Of a stretch of DNA of 64,000 bases, positions 44,458 to 54,001 are shown one piece after another (within the stretch, counting starts at the first letter, position 1; each line of letters starts with the position of its first letter). The stretch lies in assembly GCF_900112575.1 (NCBI RefSeq), contig NZ_FOMH01000003.1, positions 62,001 to 126,000 on the forward strand, in the 5' to 3' direction. The notes under the pieces were generated by a model. It was not told the DNA's origin. It saw only the letters and a program-made list of their open reading frames with translations, and made no database searches. Both the position numbers and the translations under genes were made by a program. The DNA comes from Flavobacterium phragmitis (lineage in GTDB: Bacteria > Bacteroidota > Bacteroidia > Flavobacteriales > Flavobacteriaceae).

Positions 44458-45174
44458 TTACATCAAATCTTCTAAGCTATTGACTGCCAAACACCTTTCA
44501 ACTGTAAAACCTTCGGCAAAATCTTTCCCAACTAACCTTCCTAAGTCCTGCGCACGATAATTTAAGCTTTCAAAGAAGTTTTTGCTCGTAATAGGTGTTG
44601 CAGGTTCGTTTGAATTTGGATCATAAAATTGAGTTTTATAAGCCATAATCGCTTCTACTTTCTTTTCTTCAAATCCTGTAATGTCAACTACAAAATCTGG
44701 AGTAATATTTTTCCACTGAATATAATGATATACCACTTTTGGCCGCCAAGCTTCTTGTGGCTCGCCATCAATTGAAGTTTCGATTTTCATTAAACCTGAA
44801 AGAAAACAAGCATCAGAAACTAATTTGCTTCCTCTTCCGTGATCGATATGACGATCGTCAATTGCATTGCACAATACAATTTCGGGTTTGTACTTACGAA
44901 TCATTTTAATGACTTCTAATTGATGCTTTTCATCATTCACAAAAAATCCGTCACGCATTGCCAGATTTTCACGAACTAGAACTCCTAAAATCTTTGCTGC
45001 ATCTTTTGCTTCCTGATCTCTAATTTCTGCCGTACCACGTGTTCCTAATTCGCCACGAGTCAAATCTACAATACCAACTTTTTTCCCAAGCGATACTTCT
45101 TTTAAAATTGTTCCAGCACAACCTAATTCTACGTCGTCTGGATGTGCGCCAAAGGCTAATATGTCTAGTTTCAT
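44458..45174 (-). CDS. bshB1: Bacillithiol biosynthesis deacetylase BshB1
   Basis: Zinc-dependent LmbE-like deacetylase that converts GlcNAc-malate to GlcN-malate in bacillithiol synthesis. 238 residues with the metal motif AFGAHPDDVELG (H11, D14), GIVDLTRGELGTRGTAEIRDQEA and the second metal block DDRHIDHGRGS. The start and length are typical of BshB1 rather than BshB2. bshA and bshC are not in the window. It follows menF on the same strand, separated by a palindrome. Confidence 0.95.
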   Translation of the reverse strand: MKLDILAFGAHPDDVELGCAGTILKEVSLGKKVGIVDLTRGELGTRGTAEIRDQEAKDAAKILGVLVRENLAMRDGFFVNDEKHQLEVIKMIRKYKPEIVLCNAIDDRHIDHGRGSKLVSDACFLSGLMKIETSIDGEPQEAWRPKVVYHYIQWKNITPDFVVDITGFEEKKVEAIMAYKTQFYDPNSNEPATPITSKNFFESLNYRAQDLGRLVGKDFAEGFTVERCLAVNSLEDLM

Positions 45175-45183
45175 TATCTATAT

Positions 45184-45253
45184 TTAAGTCTCAGTTTACA
45201 GTCGCAGTATTCAGTCTCAGCAAAACTGGAAACTGTGACTGCGACTGCAAACT
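45184..45253. repeat. Palindrome of the 'cagtctcag' family
   Basis: agtctcagtttacagtcgcag on the left is largely complementary to ctgtgactgcgactgcaaact on the right. Same word composition as 15095-15175 and 37988-38116. It lies between menF and bshB1. Confidence 0.75.
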
Positions 45254-45258
45254 TGTTT

Positions 45259-46326
45259 TTAAGTTATTTTCAATACTCTTTTCATCGTCATTGATTTATT
45301 GACGCTTTCTTCCCATTCTTTTTCGGGAATACTTTCTTTTGTAATGCCGCATCCCATATATAAAATCGCTTTATCTTCCTGAATCTGCATGCATCGTAAA
45401 TTTACAAATAAATCAGAACTTGCATTATTTCCTGCAAAAGTGCTGTTTAATTCGCCTAAAAAACCAGTATAGAAAGTTCTGTCGTAATTTTCGTTTTCCA
45501 GAATAAATGCTTTTGATTTCTTTTTTGGAAGTCCGCAAACGGCGGGCGTTGGATGTAATGTATCAATAACTTCTTCCAAAGTTGAGTTGTCTTTTAAAAC
45601 ACCCGAAATATCAGTCTTAATATGCCAGATTGATCCCGCTTTTAAACTATATGGTTCAGAAACGACAACCGAAGCGGTAAATTCCCGAAGCCTTTTCACA
45701 ATAAAATCAGTTACAAATTGCTGTTCGTCTTTTTCTTTTTGCTGCCAAACAATTTCTGTTTCCTGAGTATCTTTTTGCGTTCCTGCCAAAGCCATGGTTT
45801 CAAATACATTTCCTTTTGCTTTTAGCAGTTTTTCTGGTGTTGCTCCCATCCAAAGCCCATTTTTTGGATGAAAAAAACAATAACAAAAAGTGGCAGGATA
45901 TAACTGAACCAAGTGCTGAAAAGTTTCAATAAAATCAAATTCGGATAAAAGCACTTCTTCACTTCGCGATAAAACTACTTTTTTGAATTCTTCATTTTTG
46001 ATGGCATGAATTCCCTGAGCTACTAAATATTCATATTGAAATTTAGCTTCAGGATCAAAATTCAAATCATCAATTTCGATTGGTTCAAATGAAGTTGTCT
46101 CTTTTTCGGCAGTAATAATTTCAGATTCGTTTTCTGGAATCAAGATTAATTGTTTTTCATCAAAAGAAGCAAAAACAAATCCTTTCTCGCTATAATCCAA
46201 AACCGTGTTTAAATTATTATTTAGCTGTAAAATCCCAACATATTTTTCTGAATTGGGTTTTGAATAGAGCACAAAGGGTAAATTTTGCTCTTTATGATTT
46301 TTAATTTTTAAGAAAAATGCATTCAT
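45259..46326 (-). CDS. menF: Isochorismate synthase (chorismate-binding enzyme)
   Basis: Converts chorismate to isochorismate, the entry step to menaquinone. 355 residues with the chorismate-binding C-terminal domain: KNEEFKKVVLSRSEEVLL, FHPKNGLWMGATPEKLL, ETMALAGTQ, HPTPAVCGLPKKKS, YDRTFYTGFLGELN and AILYMGCGITKESIPEKEWEE. The N-terminal third is shorter than in E. coli MenF. It starts 3 bases after the MenI-like gene, which supports a menaquinone rather than a siderophore role. Menaquinone is also the likely electron acceptor for the hydrogenase in this window. Confidence 0.92.
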   Translation of the reverse strand: MNAFFLKIKNHKEQNLPFVLYSKPNSEKYVGILQLNNNLNTVLDYSEKGFVFASFDEKQLILIPENESEIITAEKETTSFEPIEIDDLNFDPEAKFQYEYLVAQGIHAIKNEEFKKVVLSRSEEVLLSEFDFIETFQHLVQLYPATFCYCFFHPKNGLWMGATPEKLLKAKGNVFETMALAGTQKDTQETEIVWQQKEKDEQQFVTDFIVKRLREFTASVVVSEPYSLKAGSIWHIKTDISGVLKDNSTLEEVIDTLHPTPAVCGLPKKKSKAFILENENYDRTFYTGFLGELNSTFAGNNASSDLFVNLRCMQIQEDKAILYMGCGITKESIPEKEWEESVNKSMTMKRVLKIT

Positions 46327-46329
46327 AAT

Positions 46330-46761
46330 TTATTCACTTTTCTTTCTATCCAAAACCATATTCGTCAGTTTGCAAAGCGAAACCAAATTTCCTTCTTCGT
46401 CAGTAATTTTAATTTCCCAAAGATGAAGGCTTCTTCCTTTATGAATAATTCTGGCAGTACCAAAAACATAACCTTCACGAATACTTTTTAGATGATTTGC
46501 CGAAATTTCGATTCCTCTCACCTCCTGCTCTTTTGGATTGATAAAAAAGAATGAAGCTGCACTCCCGACACTTTCTGCCAAAGCTACAGAAGCTCCGCCG
46601 TGCAGTAAACCCATTGGTTGATGAACGCTTGGATTTACAGGCATTTTTGCAGTTAAAAAATCTTCTCCGGCGTCGATATATTCAATTTTCAGCGTTTCCA
46701 TTAATGTGTTTTTAGAAAACTCATTACAGCGCGCCAAAATCTGTTCTTTTGTATAATTCAT
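46330..46761 (-). CDS. menI: Hotdog-fold thioesterase, probable DHNA-CoA hydrolase
   Basis: A 143-residue hotdog thioesterase (PaaI-type) that closely follows the E. coli YdiI/MenI pattern: NTLMETLKIEYIDAGEDFLTAKMPVNPSVHQPMGLLHGGASVALAESVGS, ISANHLKSIREGYV. MenI removes CoA from 1,4-dihydroxy-2-naphthoyl-CoA in menaquinone synthesis. The menF gene starts 3 bases after its stop, which supports this. A general acyl-CoA thioesterase cannot be ruled out from sequence alone. Confidence 0.82.
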   Translation of the reverse strand: MNYTKEQILARCNEFSKNTLMETLKIEYIDAGEDFLTAKMPVNPSVHQPMGLLHGGASVALAESVGSAASFFFINPKEQEVRGIEISANHLKSIREGYVFGTARIIHKGRSLHLWEIKITDEEGNLVSLCKLTNMVLDRKKSE

Positions 46762-46906
46762 TAAAATAAACTTTAAAAACGTAAAATTAAAGAAAGATAA
46801 GACACAAATTGAAAAATCGGTTTCTAAAATTAAAAATCAATCATAAACTTGTCAGTTTTTTGCTATTTTTACAAAAACAATCAAAATCAATCTTTGGCTA
46901 TTTTTT

Positions 46907-47047
46907 GCCACAGATTACACAGATTAGAAGGATTTACTTTTTTTTGAAATAGCCACGAATTGCACAAATTTTCTCGAATTAAATTGAATAAAAATTTGTG
47001 AAAATTTGTGCAATTCGTGGCGAAAAAAAATCATTTTAATCTGTGGC
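46907..47047. repeat. Nested palindrome with a perfect 21-bp inner stem
   Basis: The outer arms (gccacagatt... and ...aatctgtggc) enclose a perfect 21-bp inverted repeat, 46952-46972 with 47001-47021 (gccacgaattgcac...). It lies in the promoter-side space of the beta-helix gene. A GTG at 47043 in the right outer arm is not the start of that gene. Confidence 0.85.
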
Positions 47048-47063
47048 TAAAAAAAACATTCAA

Positions 47064-48575
47064 ATGCGTCAATACTTTGCAATCTTTATTCTGGCTTTAA
47101 TTTTAGTTTTTAGTTCGTGTAGAACTGACTTTGATACCGTTGCCAGCACTGGAGATTTAAAGTTTTCAAGAGACACTGTTTATTTGGATACTGTTTTTAA
47201 AAACATCGGTTCAAGCACCTATCAATTAAAAGTATATAATCGAAGTAAAAACGACATTTCAATTCCGATTATCCAGCTTAAAAAAGGTTTGAGTTCCAAA
47301 TACCGAATGACGGTTGACGGAATGGCCGGCAACAACGGAAAAATTTTTAAAGATGTTACGCTTTTAGCAAAAGACAGTTTATACATTTTTATTGAAACTA
47401 CCGCAGATATTACAGACGCTAACCCGACTGATTTTTTATATACTGATGAAATTGAATTTGACAGCGGTGTCAATCTGCAAAAAGTAGCTTTGGTCACTTT
47501 GATTCAGGATGCCGTTTTTTTATATCCGAACCAAAATCCAGACGGTACAAAAGAAAAAATAAAAATTGAAGGTAAAGATGTTGACGGATTTTATCTAAAT
47601 GAAAACGACCCTGAAAATGGAAACGAACTCATTTTTACCAAGCAAAAACCTTATGTAATATACGGCTATGCTGGAGTTTCGGAAAACAAAACCGTAATTT
47701 TTGAAGCTGGTGCAAGAGTGCACTTCCATGCCAATTCTGGTTTATATATTGGAGACAAGGCTTCTTTACAAATTAACGGAACAGCTTCTACAACCGAAAA
47801 ACTTGAAAACGAAGTTATTTTTGAAGGCGATCGTTTAGAATCGCTGTATTCTGACATTCCAGGACAATGGAAGTCGGTTCTATTTGCGAACGGAAGCATG
47901 AATCATAATATCAATCATCTGACTTTGAAAAATGCAGTTGTTGGTTTAGATTTCAAAAATCCTTATAACAATATCACCATCCAAAACACTCAGATTTACA
48001 ATTGTGTTGAGTATGGAATTTTAGCTCAAAACGCTCAGATTACGGGAGAAAACATTGTGATTAATTATGCTGGTTTAGCGAGTTTGTCTTGTGTTTATGG
48101 TGGAAACTATAAATTCACGCATTGCACTTTCAACAATAATTGGTCGACTCCTTCGCAATTTTCGGTTAGCTTGAGCAATTCGTTAACTGGAGCTGTTCCA
48201 GAATCAAATGCGCTAGCTCAAGCTACTTTTAACAACTGCATTATTTACGGTTCAAGTACAAACGAATTTAATCTGAACAAAAACTCTAATTCTCCTTTTG
48301 TTTATCAATTGAATAATTGTCTTTTAAAATTCAGCAGTTCATCTACAAATCCGCTTTATCAGTTTAAAACAGATACAGAACATTATAATAATATTATTCT
48401 AAACGAGAATCCGAAGTTTTATAAACCTTCTGAAAATAAATTCAATATTGATAAAACTTCTGCCGCTTTCGCGAAAGGGAATCAGGTGTATCTCATTCCG
48501 TTGGATATTTTAGGGATTGCAAGAACTTCTCCACCGGATTTGGGTGCTTATCAGAGTCAGGATTTCCCGAAGTAA
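47064..48575 (+). CDS. Right-handed beta-helix lipoprotein
   Basis: A 503-residue protein from the ATG at 47064, with a lipoprotein signal (MRQYFAIFILALILVFSS-C19). The N-terminal part (about 40-150) is beta-sandwich-like. The middle (about 210-430) has parallel-beta-helix style repeats: AGARVHFHANSGLYIGDKASLQINGTAS, HLTLKNAVVGLDF, ITIQNTQIYNCVEYGILAQNA, ATFNNCIIYGSSTNEFNLN. It ends DLGAYQSQDFPK, a common ending of such proteins. Surface-exposed carbohydrate-binding or lyase-like role possible; catalytic residues are not evident. Confidence 0.87.
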   Translation: MRQYFAIFILALILVFSSCRTDFDTVASTGDLKFSRDTVYLDTVFKNIGSSTYQLKVYNRSKNDISIPIIQLKKGLSSKYRMTVDGMAGNNGKIFKDVTLLAKDSLYIFIETTADITDANPTDFLYTDEIEFDSGVNLQKVALVTLIQDAVFLYPNQNPDGTKEKIKIEGKDVDGFYLNENDPENGNELIFTKQKPYVIYGYAGVSENKTVIFEAGARVHFHANSGLYIGDKASLQINGTASTTEKLENEVIFEGDRLESLYSDIPGQWKSVLFANGSMNHNINHLTLKNAVVGLDFKNPYNNITIQNTQIYNCVEYGILAQNAQITGENIVINYAGLASLSCVYGGNYKFTHCTFNNNWSTPSQFSVSLSNSLTGAVPESNALAQATFNNCIIYGSSTNEFNLNKNSNSPFVYQLNNCLLKFSSSSTNPLYQFKTDTEHYNNIILNENPKFYKPSENKFNIDKTSAAFAKGNQVYLIPLDILGIARTSPPDLGAYQSQDFPK

Positions 48576-48580
48576 TTTTT

Positions 48581-48803
48581 TAGCCACAAAGTCGCTAAGG
48601 CACAAATTTTTTATTTCAATCAAAGTATACAAATAGTTTGTCATTTCGACGAAGGAGAAATCACATTAGAAACTCCGCTTGCGAAATCGCCAATCTTTGT
48701 CGAATTACTAGTGCGATTTCTCCTTCGTCGAAATGACATAAAATGAGCAAAATCTTTCCGCTTTTGAGAAAAAAAACTTTGCGCCTTTGCGTCTTTGCGA
48801 GAT
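48581..48803. repeat. Nested palindromic element between the beta-helix gene and purL
   Basis: The inner stem is a perfect 24-bp inverted repeat, 48639-48662 with 48715-48738 (tgtcatttcgac...), with a 52-base loop. The outer arms (ccacaaagtcgctaaggcacaaa and tttgcgcctttgcgtctttgcg) are imperfectly complementary. A degenerate relative lies at 1606-1665. Confidence 0.85.
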
Positions 48804-49068
48804 TAAATTTCGTCTATTCTGCAAATTTCTCGGATTTACTTTAGAAAAATTTGTAATTAAACTTTAAGAATTCCTCTTCTTCATAAAGTGCTTTTTTTAT
48901 TCAAATTTGAAAAACAACAACAGTTTATAAGCAAAAATTAAAAGTCAAAAAATGTTAAATTTCAACTGAAACAAACAGCAAAAAAATTGCATTTTTAGGG
49001 CAAAAATGACGAAAAACAAATAATTAAAAAGGCATAGATTGTTGCTTTTTTTTTCGGTTTAGATTGAC
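48804..49068. other. Leader region of purL, no gene seen
   Basis: AT-rich spacer with no convincing ORF and no recognisable purine riboswitch. It contains A/T runs and ends in the purL promoter. Confidence 0.5.
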
Positions 49069-49076
49069 TAAATTTG
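49069..49076 (+). promoter_or_regulatory. Bacteroidota -7 element of purL (TAAATTTG)
   Basis: An exact TAnnTTTG match 25 bases before the purL ATG. TTG at 49042-49044 is a candidate -33 element at slightly long spacing. Confidence 0.65.
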
Positions 49077-49101
49077 CAGCTCAATACAACAAACTACACA
49101 A

Positions 49102-52100
49102 ATGATCCATTTCTTTGAAAACCAAAGCAAAACTGTTTTTGCCGTACAAACGCAAAACGAAATTTCAGCTCAAGACATTTCAAAATTAAACTGGCTTTTT
49201 GCCGACGCGAATAAGATTGAAAAATCTGCATTAACAGGTTTTTTTGTTGGCCCTCGCGCAACTATGATTACACCTTGGAGTACAAATGCTGTAGAAATTA
49301 CTCAAAACATGGGGATTTCTGGCATTATCAGAATCGAGGAATTTCATCCTGCAACGGAAGATTTTACTGATTTTGACCCAATGCTTTCTCAAAAATTCAA
49401 CGAATTAGATCAAGAAATCTTCACTATCAATATTCAGCCAGAACCAATTCTAGAAATTGATGATATTGCAGCTTATAACAAAGTTGAAGGTTTAGCTTTA
49501 AGCGAAGAAGAAGTTGAGTATTTAAATAATCTTTCGACTAAACTAGAAAGAAAATTAACTGACTCAGAGATTTTTGCTTTCTCACAAGCAAATTCAGAAC
49601 ACTGCCGTCACAAAATTTTCAACGGAACTTTTGTTATTGACGGTGAAGAAAAAGAAACTTCTCTTTTTAAATTAATCAAGAAAACATCTCAGGAAAACCC
49701 TAACGATATTGTTTCTGCTTACAAAGACAACGTTGCTTTTGTAAAAGGACCAAAAGTGCAGCAATTTGCACCAAAATCGGCAGATAAACCTGATTTTTAT
49801 GAAATAAAAGAATTTGATTCGGTAATCTCATTAAAAGCCGAAACACATAATTTCCCAACAACAGTTGAGCCTTTCAACGGAGCTGCAACAGGTTCTGGAG
49901 GAGAAATTCGTGACCGTTTAGCTGGAGGCCAAGGTTCTTTACCATTAGCAGGAACTGCAGTTTACATGACTTCATATTCTCGTTTGAACGATGATAGAAA
50001 ATGGGAAAATGCAGTTGAAGAAAGAAAATGGTTGTACCAAACACCAATGGATATTTTAATCAAAGCTTCAAACGGAGCTTCTGATTTTGGAAATAAATTT
50101 GGTCAACCGCTTATTACAGGTTCTGTTTTAACTTTTGAACACGAAGAAGAAAACCGTAAAATTGGTTACGACAAAGTAATCATGCAAGCGGGTGGAATTG
50201 GTTACGGAAAATTAGACCAATCTATCAAACACAAACCAAAAGAAGGCGATAAAATCGTAATTCTTGGAGGTGAAAATTATAGAATCGGAATGGGTGGTGC
50301 TGCGGTTTCGTCTGCAGATACAGGAGCTTTTGGTTCAGGAATTGAGTTGAATGCGATTCAGCGTTCAAATCCAGAAATGCAAAAACGTGCTGCTAATGCC
50401 ATTCGTGGTTTGGTTGAAAGTGACAATAACCCAATTGTTTCAATTCACGATCACGGTGCGGGAGGACACTTAAACTGTCTTTCTGAATTAGTTGAAGAAA
50501 CTGGAGGTTTGATCGATTTAGACAAATTGCCTGTTGGCGACCCTACTCTTTCTGCAAAAGAAATTATCGGTAACGAATCTCAGGAAAGAATGGGATTGGT
50601 TATTGGTCAAAAAGATATTGATACATTACAAAGAATTGCTGACAGAGAGCGTTCTCCAATGTATCAGGTTGGAGATGTAACGGGAGATCACCGTTTTACT
50701 TTCCAATCAAAAACTAACGGTTCAAAACCGATGGATTATGCTTTAGAAGATTTCTTCGGAAGTTCTCCAAAAACGGTTATGACTGACACTACAGTGGACA
50801 GAAAATATGCTGACGTTGCATACAACGCTGCAGATTTCGAATCATACTTAAAAGACGTTTTACGTTTAGAAGCTGTTGCATCTAAAGACTGGTTGACAAA
50901 CAAAGTGGATCGTTGCGTTGGAGGAAAAGTAGCAAAACAGCAAAATGCTGGTCCGTTACAATTGCCTTTGAATAATGTTGGAGTTATGGCTCTGGATTAT
51001 TTAGGTAAAGAAGGAATCGCAACCTCTATTGGACACGCTCCTATTGCTGCTTTGATTGATCCGGTTGCTGGATCTAGAAATGCCATTGCAGAATCATTAT
51101 CAAACATTGTTTGGGCTCCGATTAAAGACCAGTTGAAAGGAATTTCATTATCTGCAAACTGGATGTGGGCTTGTAAAAACGAAGGTGAAGACGCTCGTTT
51201 ATACGAAGCTGTACAAGGATGTTCAGATTTTGCTATTGAATTAGGAATCAATATTCCGACAGGAAAAGATTCACTTTCAATGAAACAAAAATATCCAAAC
51301 GACGAAGTAATCGCTCCAGGAACGGTTATTATTTCGGCTGCTGGAAACTGTACCGATATTAGAAAAGTTGTTGAACCAGTTTTACAGAAAAACGGAGATT
51401 CAATCTATTATATCAATTTATCTCAAGACGATTTCAAATTAGGAGGTTCATCTTTTGCACAAATCAGAAATACAATTGGAAATGAAACGTCTACAATTAA
51501 AGATGCTTCTTTCTTCAAAAATGCCTTTAATACCATTCAGGAATTAATTGGTGAAAACCAAATTTTAGCGGGTCACGATATCGGAAGCGGTGGTTTGATA
51601 ACAACTTTATTAGAATTGTGTTTTGCTGATGTGAATTTGGGTGCTAAAATTGATTTCAGCGCTTTCGCGGAAAAAGACTTATTGAAAATCCTTTTCGCAG
51701 AAAACATCGGAATCGTATTCCAAGCTAAATCTGATGCAACTGTTGAAGCTAAATTGAAAGCTAATAATATCGAATTCTTCAAAATTGGTTCAGTTCAAGA
51801 AACTGCAGTTTTAGAAGTTGGAGCTTATAAATTGGATATTCCAACTTACAGAGATGTATGGTTCGAAACTTCTTATTTATTAGATCAAAAACAATCTAAA
51901 AACGGAAGAGCTCAGGCACGTTTTGAAAACTATAAAAATCAAGTTTTAAATTATACTTTCCCTGCACACTTTACAGGAAAGAAACCAGAAATTGATAATT
52001 CTAAACCAAGACCAAAAGCGGCTATTATTCGTGAAAAAGGAAGTAATTCTGAGCGTGAAATGGCAAATGCTATGTACTTAGCAGGTTTTGATGTAAAAGA

Positions 52101-52755
52101 CGTTCACATGACAGACTTAATTTCTGGTCGTGAAACGCTTGAAGACATTCAGTTTATCGGAGCAGTTGGAGGATTCTCTAATTCTGACGTTTTAGGTTCT
52201 GCAAAAGGTTGGGCAGGCGCTTTCTTATATAACGAAAAAGCAAAAACAGCTTTAGATAATTTCTTCAAAAGAGAAGATACACTTTCTGTTGGAATCTGTA
52301 ACGGATGTCAGTTGTTTATGGAATTGGAAGTAATTAATCCAGAGCACGAAGTTCACGGAAAAATGCTTCATAACGAAAGCCAGAAACACGAAAGTATCTT
52401 TACTTCTGTAACAGTTCAGGAAAATAACTCAGTTATGTTGTCTACTTTAGCTGGAAGCACTTTAGGAGTTTGGGTTTCTCACGGTGAAGGTAAATTCAAA
52501 TTGCCTTATTCTGAAGATCAATACAATATTGTTTCGAAATACGCTTACGAAGGATATCCTGCAAATCCTAACGGTTCTGATTACAATACCGCTATGATGT
52601 GTGATAAAACAGGTAGACATTTGGTTATGATGCCTCACATTGAGCGTTCAACTTTCCAATGGAACTGGGCACATTATCCAAAAGACAGAAATGACGAGGT
52701 TTCACCTTGGCATGAAGCTTTTGTCAATGCCAGAAAATGGATTGAGAAAAACTAA
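49102..52755 (+). CDS. purL: Phosphoribosylformylglycinamidine synthase (large, fused form)
   Basis: Purine synthesis: converts FGAR, glutamine and ATP to FGAM in the cytoplasm. 1217 residues in the long fused form: a PurS-like N-terminus, the FGAM synthetase core (SEHCRHKIFNGTF, ETHNFPTTVEPFNGAATGSGGEIRDRL, GSVLTFEHEE, DHGAGGHLNCLSEL) and a C-terminal glutaminase with the nucleophile Cys in VGICNGCQLFMELE and SHGEGKF. Slightly shorter than E. coli PurL. Monocistronic with promoter and terminator. Confidence 0.98.
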   Translation: MIHFFENQSKTVFAVQTQNEISAQDISKLNWLFADANKIEKSALTGFFVGPRATMITPWSTNAVEITQNMGISGIIRIEEFHPATEDFTDFDPMLSQKFNELDQEIFTINIQPEPILEIDDIAAYNKVEGLALSEEEVEYLNNLSTKLERKLTDSEIFAFSQANSEHCRHKIFNGTFVIDGEEKETSLFKLIKKTSQENPNDIVSAYKDNVAFVKGPKVQQFAPKSADKPDFYEIKEFDSVISLKAETHNFPTTVEPFNGAATGSGGEIRDRLAGGQGSLPLAGTAVYMTSYSRLNDDRKWENAVEERKWLYQTPMDILIKASNGASDFGNKFGQPLITGSVLTFEHEEENRKIGYDKVIMQAGGIGYGKLDQSIKHKPKEGDKIVILGGENYRIGMGGAAVSSADTGAFGSGIELNAIQRSNPEMQKRAANAIRGLVESDNNPIVSIHDHGAGGHLNCLSELVEETGGLIDLDKLPVGDPTLSAKEIIGNESQERMGLVIGQKDIDTLQRIADRERSPMYQVGDVTGDHRFTFQSKTNGSKPMDYALEDFFGSSPKTVMTDTTVDRKYADVAYNAADFESYLKDVLRLEAVASKDWLTNKVDRCVGGKVAKQQNAGPLQLPLNNVGVMALDYLGKEGIATSIGHAPIAALIDPVAGSRNAIAESLSNIVWAPIKDQLKGISLSANWMWACKNEGEDARLYEAVQGCSDFAIELGINIPTGKDSLSMKQKYPNDEVIAPGTVIISAAGNCTDIRKVVEPVLQKNGDSIYYINLSQDDFKLGGSSFAQIRNTIGNETSTIKDASFFKNAFNTIQELIGENQILAGHDIGSGGLITTLLELCFADVNLGAKIDFSAFAEKDLLKILFAENIGIVFQAKSDATVEAKLKANNIEFFKIGSVQETAVLEVGAYKLDIPTYRDVWFETSYLLDQKQSKNGRAQARFENYKNQVLNYTFPAHFTGKKPEIDNSKPRPKAAIIREKGSNSEREMANAMYLAGFDVKDVHMTDLISGRETLEDIQFIGAVGGFSNSDVLGSAKGWAGAFLYNEKAKTALDNFFKREDTLSVGICNGCQLFMELEVINPEHEVHGKMLHNESQKHESIFTSVTVQENNSVMLSTLAGSTLGVWVSHGEGKFKLPYSEDQYNIVSKYAYEGYPANPNGSDYNTAMMCDKTGRHLVMMPHIERSTFQWNWAHYPKDRNDEVSPWHEAFVNARKWIEKN

Positions 52756-52772
52756 GAAATATATTTTTATTA

Positions 52773-52806
52773 AAAGCGCCCGAAATTTATCGGGCGTTTT
52801 TTTTTT
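52773..52806 (+). terminator. Rho-independent terminator of purL
   Basis: CGCCCGA (52777-52783) pairs with TCGGGCG (52790-52796), followed by a T10 run, 17 bases after the stop. Confidence 0.88.
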
Positions 52807-52810
52807 GATA

Positions 52811-52971
52811 GCCACGAATTACACGAATTTTCACTAATTTTTTTTAAAACCACTCCCAATAGCTATCGGAATAAAGGATTAAAATGATTTTTACGCAGTA
52901 AAAAAAATCTGTGAGAATCTGTGAAATCTGTGGCAAAAAAATAATTCGTGCCAATTCGTGTAATTTGTGGC
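52811..52971. repeat. Palindrome of the 'gccacgaatt' family
   Basis: The outer arms 52811-52828 and 52954-52971 are complementary with one mismatch. Inner words of the aatctgtgaaatctgtgg type add further partial arms. It fills the gap between purL and the convergent hypE gene. Confidence 0.8.
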
Positions 52972-52981
52972 TAAAAAAAAA

Positions 52982-53992
52982 TCAACAAATTCGTGGCAAC
53001 TGTTCTCCAACCAAAGGATTCACCACTCTTTTGCCTCCAAAAGCGCTTTCGATAATTATTTTTGATGGATGTTCCGCAGTAACAAAACCAATTTCTGATG
53101 CATTTGGATTTATCTTTTGCAGAATCTCTAATACCTCATCTTTGATTTCGGGTGCTGTGACGCAGACGAAAATCCCTTCATTCGCCACATACAGCGGGTC
53201 TAAACCTAATAATTCGCAAGCGCTTTTTACCTGATTTTCGACTTTTATATTTTCATCCAAAAGCGAAATTCCTAAATTAATTTCTGTCGTTATTTCGTGT
53301 AGAACTGAAGCCAGTCCGCCACGGGTGGCATCTCTTAAAAAATGAATTTTATTTCCGAATCGCTCAATTAAATCTAAAACTGTATGATTCAAATTGGTCG
53401 TATCACTCAAAATCTCGCTTTCAAATTCCAATCCTTCACGTTCAGACATAATGGCCATTCCGTGCGAAGCAATTGGGCCGTTTATGATTACAACATCATT
53501 TTCCTTAATGTTTTGAGTTTTAATGTTGGCTTTTTCATGAAGAACACCAATTCCCGAAGTATTAATATAAATTTTATCGCCTTTTCCTCTTTCGACTACT
53601 TTGGTATCTCCGGTAACGATTTGAACATTGGCTTTGTCCGCAGTTTGTTTTATTGATTTAATAATTTCTGTAAACTCATCCAAGCTCAAACCCTCTTCAA
53701 TAATCAAAGCCAGCGAAAGATATTTTGGAACTGCACCGCACATCGAAAGGTCATTGACAGTTCCGTTTACTGCCAATTCACCAATATTTCCGCCTTTAAA
53801 AAATACTGGCGAAATAACATAACTATCTGTCGAAAAAGCCAGATTTCCTTGTAAATTTAAAAATGCACCATCGTGACGAACTTCTAAAATATCATTTTTC
53901 AGAATCTTAAAAATTACTTCATTGAGGAGTTTAGTCATGTGTTCACCGCCACTTCCGTGGTGCAGGTGAATTACTTCCTGTTTATTTTCCAT
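52982..53992 (-). CDS. hypE: Hydrogenase maturation protein HypE
   Basis: With HypF makes the cyanide ligands of the [NiFe] centre: HypF carbamoylates the C-terminal Cys of HypE, which then dehydrates the group with ATP to a thiocyanate. 336 residues of the PurM-like AIR synthase fold, with HHGSGGEHMTKLL, STDSYVISPVFF, GDTKVVERGKGD, LRDATRGGLASVLHE and the essential C-terminal PRIC (C336). Last gene of the leftward hypA-B-C-E operon, 9 bases after hypC. Confidence 0.97.
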   Translation of the reverse strand: MENKQEVIHLHHGSGGEHMTKLLNEVIFKILKNDILEVRHDGAFLNLQGNLAFSTDSYVISPVFFKGGNIGELAVNGTVNDLSMCGAVPKYLSLALIIEEGLSLDEFTEIIKSIKQTADKANVQIVTGDTKVVERGKGDKIYINTSGIGVLHEKANIKTQNIKENDVVIINGPIASHGMAIMSEREGLEFESEILSDTTNLNHTVLDLIERFGNKIHFLRDATRGGLASVLHEITTEINLGISLLDENIKVENQVKSACELLGLDPLYVANEGIFVCVTAPEIKDEVLEILQKINPNASEIGFVTAEHPSKIIIESAFGGKRVVNPLVGEQLPRIC

Positions 53993-54001
53993 TGCACAGT
54001 T

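Noticed and set aside
44252-44560. A 102-residue ORF across tRNA-His
   Set aside because: It overlaps a clear tRNA gene and the 3' end of bshB1. It is a known kind of false ORF over tRNA-containing sequence.
48804-49068. Purine riboswitch in front of purL
   Set aside because: No three-way-junction pattern or conserved purine-aptamer core could be found by eye, and the leader from the predicted start is only about 20 bases.
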